Shown in pieces: positions 42,860 through 50,954 of a DNA stretch of 64,000 nucleotides. Origin of the DNA: Paracoccus saliphilus (GTDB taxonomy: Bacteria; Pseudomonadota; Alphaproteobacteria; Rhodobacterales; Rhodobacteraceae); NCBI RefSeq assembly GCF_028553805.1, contig NZ_CP067140.1, positions 434,001 to 498,000 of the forward strand, read 5' to 3'. The notes beneath the pieces are model-generated. The model was not told the origin of the DNA and made no database searches. It was given only the letters and a program-made list of their open reading frames with translations. Made by a program: the position numbers and the translations under genes. Numbering within the stretch: the first letter of the stretch is position 1; each line of letters opens with the position of its first letter.

Positions 42860-44836
42860 CTACTGGACCGGGTTCGGAGTCGCGATGTTGAACCAGAATT
42901 CGAAATTGTCGAGCAGCGCCATCAGTTCCTGCAACTTGGCGGGATCGCCTTCGAATGTCACATCTCCGGCCTGCGCTGCCTCCTGCATTGTCGTTTGCTG
43001 TAGCGTGATCGCATCAAGTGTGGCGCGATCCAGCGTGATCGTCGTGTCCGCCTGGTCCGATTGAGCGCCTTCCGTGTGGTGCAGCACGCCGTTTTCCAGC
43101 TCCAGAAGATATTTCTCGTCCACATCGGGAAATACGAAATTCAGCGTGATCTGCTTGCCGTCAGCCTCGGGATGGTTCAGCCGCACCGCCATGTAATCGA
43201 AATACAGATCGAGGCTCATGGCGCGCAACGTATCCGGCGTGACCGAATTCGGCGTCGGCAATTCGGCGACGCCTTGGCGCAGTTCCTTCGCGGCGCTCAG
43301 GTAAAAGTTCCGCCAGACCCCGGATTCCGCCTGGTAGCCAAGCTGCTCCAGCGCATCCGCTTGCAGGTCCTTCGCTGCCTGGTTGTCGGGATCGGCAAAG
43401 ACGACATTGTTCACGAGTTGCGCGACCCAACGATATTCTCCGGCCTCGTAGGATGCGCGGGCCTTTTCCAGCACGGCTTCGGCTCCGCCCATAACCTCGA
43501 CGTAACGCTTGGCTGTCTCGACCGGTGGCAGCGGATGCAGGTTGGCCGGGTTGCCGTCGAACCAGCCCAGATACAGCACATAGGTGGCCTTCACGTTATG
43601 GCTGAACGACCCGTAATAGCCGCGGTTCGAGAAGCTCTGCTCGATCGCGTCGGGCAGGTCGATCATCTCGGCGATCTCGTTCATCGTGTAGCCGTGATTG
43701 GCCAGCCGCAACGTTTCGTCATGGATGAAGCGATACATGTCGCGCTGCAATTTCAGATGCTCGACCGCCTCGTCATTGCTCCAGACCGGCCATTGGTGCT
43801 GGTTATAAAGGATCTCGACCTCGTCGCCCCAACGGTTGATCGACTCGTTCAGGTATTTCGACCATGCCAGTGGATCGCGAATCTTGGCGCCGCGCAACGT
43901 ATAGGTGTTGTGCAGCATATGCGTCGCGGTCTCGGCCATGTTCAGGACCTTCAGCTCCGGCATGTAGAACACGAATTCCGACGGGGCCTCCGAGCCATGT
44001 GCCATCATGAATTCATAGACATGACCGTCAATCGTTTCGCGATGCCCGTCCTCGCTGATGTAATCCGTGGGTGGGATCAGCGTGATCGCGCCTGCGGAGG
44101 TCGTCGCGCCAAGGCCCGCACTGATCTGACCCTGTGGGCTGGGAGGCAGCAGGTTTCCGAACTGATAGCTTGCCCGGCGCGCCATCGCATTGCCCGCCAG
44201 CACGTTCTCGGCGATTGCGTGTTCCATGAAGCCCTCGGGCGCATAGATCCTGACTTTGCCGGCTTCGACATCCGCCTCGTCCACGACGCCACGCACCCCG
44301 CCGAAGTGATCGGCATGGCTGTGGGTGTAGATCACCGCCTTGACAGGCTTTTCACCGCGGTTGGCGTAATACAGATCAAGCGCGGCCTCTGCCGTTTCGG
44401 CCGACAGGAGCGGGTCGATCACGGTGATGCCCTCGTCGCCCTCGATGACCGTCATGTTCGACAGATCGTAATTGCGGATCTGATAGATCCCTTCGGCGAC
44501 TTCGAACAGACCGCCGATATTCAAAAGCTGAGACTGCCGCCAGAGGCTCGGGTTCACCGTATCGGGCGCGGCTTCATTCTCTGCGATGAAGGCATATTTC
44601 CCCGCATCCCAAACCGGATTGCCGTTCGCGCCATTGATCGCCCCCTCCGGCAGTGGCGCGACAAAGCCGCGATGCGCGTTGTCGAAGGAACGGCGGTCTT
44701 CGAAAGGCAAGTTCTCCAAGACCGCCGCGTTGCTGGCCCTTGTCGTTTCGCTTGCGCCTTTGCTGTCCTGCCCATGGGCCATCCCGGCCAGGGCGAGGCT
44801 TAGCGTCACCGCTATAGCCGATACTGAATACTTCAT
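42860..44836 (-). CDS. Alkyl sulfatase, metallo-beta-lactamase fold (SdsA1-like)
   Basis: Secreted alkyl-sulfate hydrolase of 658 aa, with a signal peptide (MKYSVSAIAVTLSLALAGMAHG). The binuclear zinc motif is HSHADH at 172-177. The downstream ATHMLHNTYTLRGAKIRDPLAWSKYLNESINRWG is typical of SdsA1/BDS1-type alkylsulfatases, as is the C-terminal SCP2-like sterol-carrier domain (from about residue 540: RAMSLDLYFDYMAVRLN). It would release a primary alcohol and sulfate from compounds such as dodecyl sulfate. It lies 83 nt after the TetR gene on the same strand. Confidence 0.92.
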   Translation of the reverse strand: MKYSVSAIAVTLSLALAGMAHGQDSKGASETTRASNAAVLENLPFEDRRSFDNAHRGFVAPLPEGAINGANGNPVWDAGKYAFIAENEAAPDTVNPSLWRQSQLLNIGGLFEVAEGIYQIRNYDLSNMTVIEGDEGITVIDPLLSAETAEAALDLYYANRGEKPVKAVIYTHSHADHFGGVRGVVDEADVEAGKVRIYAPEGFMEHAIAENVLAGNAMARRASYQFGNLLPPSPQGQISAGLGATTSAGAITLIPPTDYISEDGHRETIDGHVYEFMMAHGSEAPSEFVFYMPELKVLNMAETATHMLHNTYTLRGAKIRDPLAWSKYLNESINRWGDEVEILYNQHQWPVWSNDEAVEHLKLQRDMYRFIHDETLRLANHGYTMNEIAEMIDLPDAIEQSFSNRGYYGSFSHNVKATYVLYLGWFDGNPANLHPLPPVETAKRYVEVMGGAEAVLEKARASYEAGEYRWVAQLVNNVVFADPDNQAAKDLQADALEQLGYQAESGVWRNFYLSAAKELRQGVAELPTPNSVTPDTLRAMSLDLYFDYMAVRLNHPEADGKQITLNFVFPDVDEKYLLELENGVLHHTEGAQSDQADTTITLDRATLDAITLQQTTMQEAAQAGDVTFEGDPAKLQELMALLDNFEFWFNIATPNPVQ

Positions 44837-44919
44837 TTCCCCGTTTGTCCTCCCATTATGATGCTCCGGAGCAGAGGCGTTCCGCGGCATCTACCCTTCC
44901 CGTTATCGGTTTGATTATG

Positions 44920-45540
44920 TTAGAAAATTCTGCGCAAAATTGCAGTGAATATCGCCATGAGCTCATCATTGTCCCGTGCGTGCCTGTCACGGCTCTGCAG
45001 CAGGAAGCGGAACACGCCATCGATCATGGCATAGCCCAGGGGGACGGCGCTGGTATCCTGTTGTCCGGCCGCTTGTACCACGCGGGTCAAGGTTTCGAGC
45101 AGCTTGCCCTCGATTTCCTCCACCACCGGACGGAATGCCGGGTCGAACATTGCCTGGCTTCGGATGTCGTACCACAGCCGATGCGTCGGCAGATCCTCGG
45201 TCATGGAGCGGGTGAGCTCGTCGGCAAAGGCATCGATGACCGCGTCGCGTCCCTCTGCGCTCGTGACCGATTTCTCGATCCGGTCGATGAACTCTGCCTT
45301 GTAGAGCCGTACGCAATAGGTGATCAGTTCGACCTTGTCGGTGAAGTAGTAGGTCAGGCTTCCTAGGGACATGCCGGATTGCGCGGCGATATCGCGCAGG
45401 GTGGTGTTGGCATAGCCGAGCTGCTTGAGCGCATCCAGCGTGCTGGCGGCGATCTCGGTCTTCTTGACTTCGCGCTTGGCGGCCTTGCGCTTGGCGCGCT
45501 CTTCCAGTTTTGCGGCCGGGTCCGGCACATGTTCGTTCAT
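44920..45540 (-). CDS. TetR family transcriptional regulator
   Basis: Regulator of 206 aa. An N-terminal basic stretch (KLEERAKRKAAKREVKKTEI) precedes the TetR helix-turn-helix (AASTLDALKQLGYANTTLRDIAAQSGMSLGSLTYYFTDKVEL, about 31-72). It lies between the aldehyde dehydrogenase and alkylsulfatase genes on their strand, 29 nt after the former. A long inverted repeat with 9-bp arms upstream of the alcohol dehydrogenase (50652-50678) is a candidate target, which would make it the pathway repressor. Its effector may be an acyl-CoA or alkyl compound, but this is a guess. Confidence 0.87.
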   Translation of the reverse strand: MNEHVPDPAAKLEERAKRKAAKREVKKTEIAASTLDALKQLGYANTTLRDIAAQSGMSLGSLTYYFTDKVELITYCVRLYKAEFIDRIEKSVTSAEGRDAVIDAFADELTRSMTEDLPTHRLWYDIRSQAMFDPAFRPVVEEIEGKLLETLTRVVQAAGQQDTSAVPLGYAMIDGVFRFLLQSRDRHARDNDELMAIFTAILRRIF

Positions 45541-45569
45541 CTGACTGCTCTGCTTGTTTCGATTTCGCC

Positions 45570-47303
45570 CTAACCCCGTAACGCGTTAAGAAAGATACGC
45601 GGCAATTTCCGCCAGCCGGGGCTGTGTTGGAAATCGACCAGAAGCTCGCCCAGCCTATCCTGACGGCGATTGGTGATAAACCATGGCGGGCGCGGCAGAA
45701 GTGTCGGCTTGCCGCCCAGAAGGCTGCGCGGAAAGGGGCGGAACGGTGCCTCGACGACCACGCGCTCGGTCTTTTCCAGCATGAAGCTGTTATGCACGGT
45801 TCCGATCCCGCTTTGCACATCCGTCAGCGTATGGCCGGGAAAGGCTCCCCAGGGGCAGGGAGCCAGAAGAAAGCCCAAGCCGGTCCATGCGTTGATCGCG
45901 ATGGTGCCATAGCGCAGTTCCGCGATGATCTCGGTCAGGCGCTGCCGCCCGATGGCCTTGATCGTTTTAGGGTGGATGATGATATTCGCGCCCAGGGTGC
46001 CATGCAGCCGTTCATTGGCAAAGATGATGGCCCGGCGCAGGAAGTCTTCTGCATCCTTGGCGTGTAGCTCCGTGCGCGACATGGCAGGGGCGAAAACCTC
46101 GGTCTGGCGGAAATAATCCGTGTCCTCGGTATCGGTAACGATCAGTGGCGGTGCGTCGCCGCGCTCGATCCTCGTCGGGTTTTCTGATTGCGCCGCGAAA
46201 TCCGCAAGCCGGTCATCGGCGCCAGGATAATAGGCTGGGCGGGTCGAGCGCGCCATTATTTTCTCGGTGGCTTCGATCAGCGCAGGTCCGTGCTCCCAGC
46301 CCCGCTGCGTGATCAGCACCTGGCAGGCGATGCAGTTGAAACCGGAATTATGCAGCTTCTGCGTGGCCAGATGTTCGGCCTGAAAGCGGATATCGGCCTT
46401 GCTCCACGGTCCCGGCACGACGATGGTCGGGCAGACCGCCCCCAGCTCCGAGGTGATGCGCTTGCTGTTGCGGGGCGTTCCCGCGGCGCGGTTTCGCACG
46501 CCTTCTTCGCCCGTGCCCCAGACAATGGCGTCATGCGTGGCCTGCGAGCCGGTGATATGCATTTCCTCAACCAGCGGATGATCGGTCAGATAGGCTCCGG
46601 CCGCTCCGTCGCCCTTGACGATCCGCAGGGCGTTCCGTTCGATCAGCGGCGCAAGCGCGGCCTCGAGGAACGGCGTCAGGTAGTCGTTCACCGGGTTCAT
46701 CTTGAGAATGCAAACCTGATTCTCGAGGAACAGTTTCTGGAAGACGTCCAGCGGTGCGATCGAAGCAATGTTTCCCGCGCCGAGGATCAGTGCCACCTTG
46801 CCACGCCGTTCCCTGGGGGGGGTATCGTAGAGAGAGGCGGCATGTTCGGCCAGATTGGCATTGGAGACTCCCGGCTGCATCCAGACATCGGCATGGACAC
46901 CCGACAGAAGCAACCTGTCCCAGATCGAATGCGGCATGACTCGCAGCGCAAGCTGGCCATTCGGCAGTTTGCGGCTTGGCAGATGAGACAGGAACGCCTT
47001 GTCTTCCAGTTGCGACAGGGTCTCCATCAGCCCGTTGCAACCGGCCATCAGGGCATAGGGCCCTGACAGCCACTCTTCCCCGACCAGAGGACTATCTGCG
47101 GGGATCTGCTTGGCCCGCGCCGCCGTTGCGGCCCATTCCTCGGTCACCGGCAGCAGCGCGTCCTTGACTTGGTCCAGGATCAACAGCCTGTCGGCGGCAG
47201 GCACACGGGCCCAATCATGCTTGGCCTTGTCCAGCGCCTCCAGTGCCTCGTCCAGTTCGGTTCGGGGGGCATCCGCCGTCGACTTCTGGCGAAGCGCGGT
47301 CAT
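45570..47303 (-). CDS. Aldehyde dehydrogenase family protein, long form
   Basis: ALDH superfamily member of 577 aa, against about 480-500 for typical ALDHs. Catalytic features: SELGAVCPTIVVPG (the general-base Glu) and HNSGFNCIACQVLI (nucleophile Cys). Helical N-terminal residues (LDEALEALDKAKHDWARVPAADRLL) and a C-terminal extension (FRPFPRSLLGGKPTLLPRPPWF) account for the extra length. In this operon it should turn the fatty aldehyde into the acid. The start at 47303 overlaps the ligase stop by 4 nt (ATGA) and has GGAGAG upstream. Confidence 0.86.
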   Translation of the reverse strand: MTALRQKSTADAPRTELDEALEALDKAKHDWARVPAADRLLILDQVKDALLPVTEEWAATAARAKQIPADSPLVGEEWLSGPYALMAGCNGLMETLSQLEDKAFLSHLPSRKLPNGQLALRVMPHSIWDRLLLSGVHADVWMQPGVSNANLAEHAASLYDTPPRERRGKVALILGAGNIASIAPLDVFQKLFLENQVCILKMNPVNDYLTPFLEAALAPLIERNALRIVKGDGAAGAYLTDHPLVEEMHITGSQATHDAIVWGTGEEGVRNRAAGTPRNSKRITSELGAVCPTIVVPGPWSKADIRFQAEHLATQKLHNSGFNCIACQVLITQRGWEHGPALIEATEKIMARSTRPAYYPGADDRLADFAAQSENPTRIERGDAPPLIVTDTEDTDYFRQTEVFAPAMSRTELHAKDAEDFLRRAIIFANERLHGTLGANIIIHPKTIKAIGRQRLTEIIAELRYGTIAINAWTGLGFLLAPCPWGAFPGHTLTDVQSGIGTVHNSFMLEKTERVVVEAPFRPFPRSLLGGKPTLLPRPPWFITNRRQDRLGELLVDFQHSPGWRKLPRIFLNALRG

Positions 47304-48928
47304 TGCCCGCTCTCCACCAAGGTCTGCCCGTATTCTTCGCGCAGCTTGTTCTTCTGCACCTTGCCGGTTGCGCCGATCGGCAATGTTTCGACGAAGATCG
47401 CGCGGTCCGGCACCTGCCATTTCGCCACTTTACCCTCGTAGCTGGCCAACAGTTCCGCCTCCTCGACATTCGCCCCTTCGGCCCGCACGCAGATCAGCAC
47501 TGGGCGCTCGTCCCATTTCGGGTGATAGGCAGCGATGGCGGCGGCATTGGCGATGCCGGGATGGGCGATGGCGATATTTTCCAAGTCGACCGTGGAAATC
47601 CACTCGCCGCCCGACTTGATGATGTCCTTGGCCCGGTCGCGGATAACCATGAAGCCGTCCGGATCGATTGTCGCGACATCGCCGGTATCGAACCAGCCAT
47701 CCGGCGACAGCGCGCTTTCGCCCTTGCCGAAATAGCTCTCTACGATCCAGTGCCCGCGGATCTGCAGGCTACCCTGGCTTTCGCCGTCATCCGGCAGCCG
47801 TGTTCCCGCTTCGTCCACGACCCGCAGCTCGACCCCGAACAGGGGTCTGCCCTGCGCATGGCGCAATTCGCGCTGTGTCTCGAGCGGCAACTCACCATGC
47901 TTGTAGAGCAGCTTGTTCAGCGTCGCGACCGGAGCCGTTTCGGTCATCCCCCATGCATGGATCAGCTCGACGTCGAATTCCTCGCGGAAAGCGTCGATCA
48001 TCGAGGGCGGCAGCGCCGTTCCGCCGACGAATGACCGCGTCAGATGCGGCAGTTTCTCGCCTGAGGAGCGCAGCGCCGCCAAGAGCCCCATCCAGATCGT
48101 AGGCACCCCGAAGGCCACCGTGACCTTTTCGTCATTCAGCAGTTGCACCAGGCTTTCGCCGTCCAGCTTCGGTCCCGGCATGACCAGCCGCGCACCGGCC
48201 ATTGCGGCGATATAGGGAATCCCCCAGGCGTTTACATGGAACATCGGCACAACCGGCAACAGCGCATCCATGGCCGAGATGCAGGTCCCGTCCGGCTGAT
48301 TGGCGCCAAGCGTATGCAGCACAAGCGAGCGATGCGAATACTGGACGCCCTTGGGATTGCCGGTCGTCCCCGACGTATAGCACAGTGCCGCCGGAGCCTT
48401 CTCGTCCAGTTCCGGCCATTGGTAGTCCGAATCGCCGGTCTCGACCAGTTCGTCATAGAACAGCAGGCCCTCGATCATTCCGGCCGCTTCCTCGTCGCGT
48501 GGCCCCATCAGGACGCAATGCTTGACCGTCTTGAAGTGCTGGCAAAGTTGGGCTGCGGCGGGCAGGAAGGTCCGGTCGAAGAACATCACCTCGTCTTCCG
48601 CGTGATTGACGATATAGATCAGTTGTTCCGGCGCCAGCCGCGGGTTGATCGTATGCGTCACGCGCCCGCCCGCACCGACGCCGAAATAGATCTCCAGGTG
48701 GCGGCGGTTGTTCCAGGCGATCGTGCCGCAACGTGCACCCTGTGAGACGCCCAGCTTATCCAGCGCCGAGGCCAGCTTGCGCGCATTGGCATCCACCTTG
48801 GCCCAGTTCGTGCGTTCGATCCCGCCCGTCGTCTCGACCGAGACGATTTCGGTTCCGCCGTGATAGCGGGCGGCGTGATCGATCAGCGAGCCGGTCGTCA
48901 GCGACTGATGCATCATGGTTCCGTTCAT
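47300..48928 (-). CDS. Long- or medium-chain fatty acyl-CoA ligase (AMP-binding)
   Basis: Acyl-CoA synthetase of 542 aa. The adenylate-forming motif [12 protein letters not shown] lies at 184-195, then AWGMTETAP (A5 motif), [36 protein letters not shown] (A7/A8) and [13 protein letters not shown] (A10 Lys). The [15 protein letters not shown] sequence matches medium- to long-chain fatty acyl ligases of the FadD/AlkK type. It would activate the fatty acid for beta-oxidation. A GGGAGGAG site precedes the ATG at 48928. Confidence 0.91.
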   Translation of the reverse strand: MNGTMMHQSLTTGSLIDHAARYHGGTEIVSVETTGGIERTNWAKVDANARKLASALDKLGVSQGARCGTIAWNNRRHLEIYFGVGAGGRVTHTINPRLAPEQLIYIVNHAEDEVMFFDRTFLPAAAQLCQHFKTVKHCVLMGPRDEEAAGMIEGLLFYDELVETGDSDYQWPELDEKAPAALCYTSGTTGNPKGVQYSHRSLVLHTLGANQPDGTCISAMDALLPVVPMFHVNAWGIPYIAAMAGARLVMPGPKLDGESLVQLLNDEKVTVAFGVPTIWMGLLAALRSSGEKLPHLTRSFVGGTALPPSMIDAFREEFDVELIHAWGMTETAPVATLNKLLYKHGELPLETQRELRHAQGRPLFGVELRVVDEAGTRLPDDGESQGSLQIRGHWIVESYFGKGESALSPDGWFDTGDVATIDPDGFMVIRDRAKDIIKSGGEWISTVDLENIAIAHPGIANAAAIAAYHPKWDERPVLICVRAEGANVEEAELLASYEGKVAKWQVPDRAIFVETLPIGATGKVQKNKLREEYGQTLVESGQ

Positions 48929-48955
48929 GGGTTCTCCTCCCGTGTTCTGTCGTCG

Positions 48956-50596
48956 TTAAGCGGCGCGGACGGCCTTGCCGCCGGCCGCATCCTCAAGGAT
49001 CATCTCCGAGGCTTTTTCCGCAATCATTATCGTCGGCGCATTGGTGTTTCCGCCAACCAGTGTCGGCATGATCGATGCATCGACCACGCGCAGCCCTTCC
49101 ATCCCGTGGACGCGCAACCGGCTGTCCACGACCGCCATGTCGTCATGACCCATCTTGCAGGTGCCTACCGGGTGATAGACCGTATCGGCGCGGTTGCGGA
49201 TGACCTGCTCCCATTCCTGGTCGGTCATGTTGTCATGGATGCCGAACAATTCCTTGTGCCGGTATTTCTCCAGCGCCGGCGATTCGAGTATCTGCCGCGT
49301 CATCTTCGCGCCCTTCATCAGCGTCTGAAGATCGCGATCATCCGACAGGAATTTCGGATCGATGCCGAGAGGTGCCAGTGGATCGCCGCTTTGCAGGAAC
49401 ACCTCGCCTACGGAATGGGGACGCAGAACGCAGACATGGCACGAGAAGCCATAGCCCCAATGCAGGTTCCTGGCGTGGTTATCGACAATCGCCGCGACGA
49501 AATGGATCTGGCAATCCGGCCTGTCTAGGTCGGGCGAGGTCTTGAAGAACGCCGCCCCCTCGCCGATGGGCGATGCGATCATGGAATTGCCGTCCTTGCG
49601 CCATTTCAGCGCCTCTTTCACCATCTTTGCGCCCGCCGCGAAGCCGAGGCCGAAATTGTCCTTGTCCTTCGATTTGTAGCCCATGATGAAATCGATATGG
49701 TCCTGCAGATTCTGGCCGACACCCTGCAACTCGTGCACAGTCTCGATGCCCTGCTGGCGCAGATCGTCGGGACGTCCGACCCCCGACAGCATCAGCAATT
49801 GCGGTGATCCGAAAGCGCCGCTGGCCAGCACCACCTCGCGTCGCGCCTTGACCTCGTGGTCCTTCTTGCCTTGGCGATAGCGCAGTCCCACGGCCCGCTT
49901 GCCCTCGAACAGGACACGGGTCGCTTGCGCGCCGGTGATCACGGTCAGGTTCTTGCGCAGCCCCATGATCGGATGCAGATAGCCCGCCGCCGCCGAACAG
50001 CGCTCGCCGCGCTTTTCGCCGTCATGGAACTGGGTGACCTGGAAATACCCGGCGCCCTCATGCTCGCCATCATTGAAATCTTCGCGGAAACCAAGCTGGT
50101 TTTCCTGCGCCGCCTCGATGAAGGCGGCGGTGATCGGGCGGGGGCAGCGCTGGTTGGAGACTTGCAGCGGCCCGCCCGTGCCATGCGTCTCGTTTTCGCC
50201 TCGCTCGTTGTTCTCGGCCTTGCGGAAATAGGGCAACACGTCATTCCACGCCCAGCCTTCGTTCCCCAACTCGGCCCATTCGTCGTAGTCACTGGCATGG
50301 CCGCGAATATACAGCATCGCATTGATGGCAGATGACCCGCCCAAGGCCTTGCCGCGCGGCTGATAACCGATGCGGCCATTGAGACCCGGCTGCGGCACGG
50401 TATCGAAGGCCCAGTTGTTGATCTTGCCGTAACCGGGCATCATGGCCACGACGCCCACTGGCGCGCGCACGATCAGGCTGCGCCCCTCTCCGCCAGCTTC
50501 CAGCAGGCAAACCTTGTTGTTCGGATCCGCGCTCAGCCGATTGGCCAATGTCGATCCGGCCGAGCCTCCGCCGACGATGACATAGTCATATTCCAT
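48956..50596 (-). CDS. GMC family FAD-dependent alcohol dehydrogenase (AlkJ/BetA-like)
   Basis: Glucose-methanol-choline oxidoreductase of 546 aa. It has the FAD motif VIVGGGSAGSTLANRL near the N-terminus, GKALGGSSAINAMLYIRGHASDYDEWAELGN, GAFGSPQLLMLSGVG (GMC signature 2) and the active-site His region VYHPVGTCKMG, followed by NTNAPTIMIAEKASEMIL. The closest types are choline dehydrogenase and the alkanol dehydrogenase AlkJ; the operon with an alkylsulfatase, ALDH and acyl-CoA ligase favours a long-chain alcohol. The start at 50596 follows AGGGG. It is first in the five-gene minus-strand run. Confidence 0.9.
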   Translation of the reverse strand: MEYDYVIVGGGSAGSTLANRLSADPNNKVCLLEAGGEGRSLIVRAPVGVVAMMPGYGKINNWAFDTVPQPGLNGRIGYQPRGKALGGSSAINAMLYIRGHASDYDEWAELGNEGWAWNDVLPYFRKAENNERGENETHGTGGPLQVSNQRCPRPITAAFIEAAQENQLGFREDFNDGEHEGAGYFQVTQFHDGEKRGERCSAAAGYLHPIMGLRKNLTVITGAQATRVLFEGKRAVGLRYRQGKKDHEVKARREVVLASGAFGSPQLLMLSGVGRPDDLRQQGIETVHELQGVGQNLQDHIDFIMGYKSKDKDNFGLGFAAGAKMVKEALKWRKDGNSMIASPIGEGAAFFKTSPDLDRPDCQIHFVAAIVDNHARNLHWGYGFSCHVCVLRPHSVGEVFLQSGDPLAPLGIDPKFLSDDRDLQTLMKGAKMTRQILESPALEKYRHKELFGIHDNMTDQEWEQVIRNRADTVYHPVGTCKMGHDDMAVVDSRLRVHGMEGLRVVDASIMPTLVGGNTNAPTIMIAEKASEMILEDAAGGKAVRAA

Positions 50597-50651
50597 GACC
50601 ACCCCTGTTTTTGATTGTTGCTCCTCGCTGATTCAATGATTAACATAATTT

Positions 50652-50678
50652 CGTACATTTGAACAATAAAAATGTACG
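50652..50678. promoter_or_regulatory. Inverted repeat, candidate TetR operator
   Basis: CGTACATTT and AAATGTACG are perfect 9-bp complements separated by 9 nt (GAACAATAA). The site lies 56 nt upstream of the alcohol dehydrogenase start, where a repressor of that operon would act. The size and symmetry suit a TetR dimer. Assignment is by position only. Confidence 0.6.
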
Positions 50679-50711
50679 AGGAAATATGGCCGCCTACCGC
50701 AGATCCGATGC

Positions 50712-50854
50712 GCAACACTCGCAGCTTGTGTACGATCTGTGTACGTCCTGTGCACGCGCGGTGTACGGGTTGTGTGGCCCAAAAACCCAGCATTTGCTGG
50801 GTAAAGCTCACTCGGTGTTGCGAGGGGGTTCCATGCAGCGCGCGCAGCCGTTGC
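50712..50854 (+). repeat. 11-bp-array element, copy 2
   Basis: The layout is the same as copy 1. GCAAC lies at 50712, followed by five 11-bp units at 50726-50780: TTGTGTACGAT, CTGTGTACGTC, CTGTGCACGCG, CGGTGTACGGG and TTGTGTGGCCC. The hairpin ACCCAGCA-TT-TGCTGGGT lies at 50785-50802, and a GCAGCGCGCGCAGCCGTTGC end closes at 50854. It is 143 bp long against 142 in copy 1. The distance from GCAAC to the first unit is 14 nt in both. The hairpin here is longer and perfect, so the structure seems to be kept while the sequence drifts. Confidence 0.75.
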
Positions 50855-50954
50855 ATCGCGAGAGAAGGCGTGCCGGATCAAATCACGTCACGTCACTTTG
50901 CCCGCCGCTGGACCGCAAAGGCGGTACGACCCTATTCTATCCAAAGGAGGAGCC

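Larger units (their letters stand above)
50597..50954. other. 358-bp gap between the divergent alcohol dehydrogenase and aidB genes
   Basis: From left to right this gap holds an A/T-rich promoter-like stretch for the alkyl-sulfate operon with the 9-bp inverted repeat (50652-50678), the second 11-bp-array element (50712-50854), and the leader of aidB, ending in a strong AAAGGAGG site. No further gene was found. Confidence 0.65.

Noticed and set aside
43061..44803. Plus-strand open frame of 580 codons opposite the alkylsulfatase
   Set aside because: The sulfatase has a signal peptide and the zinc motif; the plus frame shows only shadow composition.
50726..50780. The TGTGTAC/TGTGCAC units as DnaA boxes of a replication origin
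   Set aside because: They do not match TTATCCACA or its complement, and no replication genes or strong A/T-rich unwinding region lie beside either copy.
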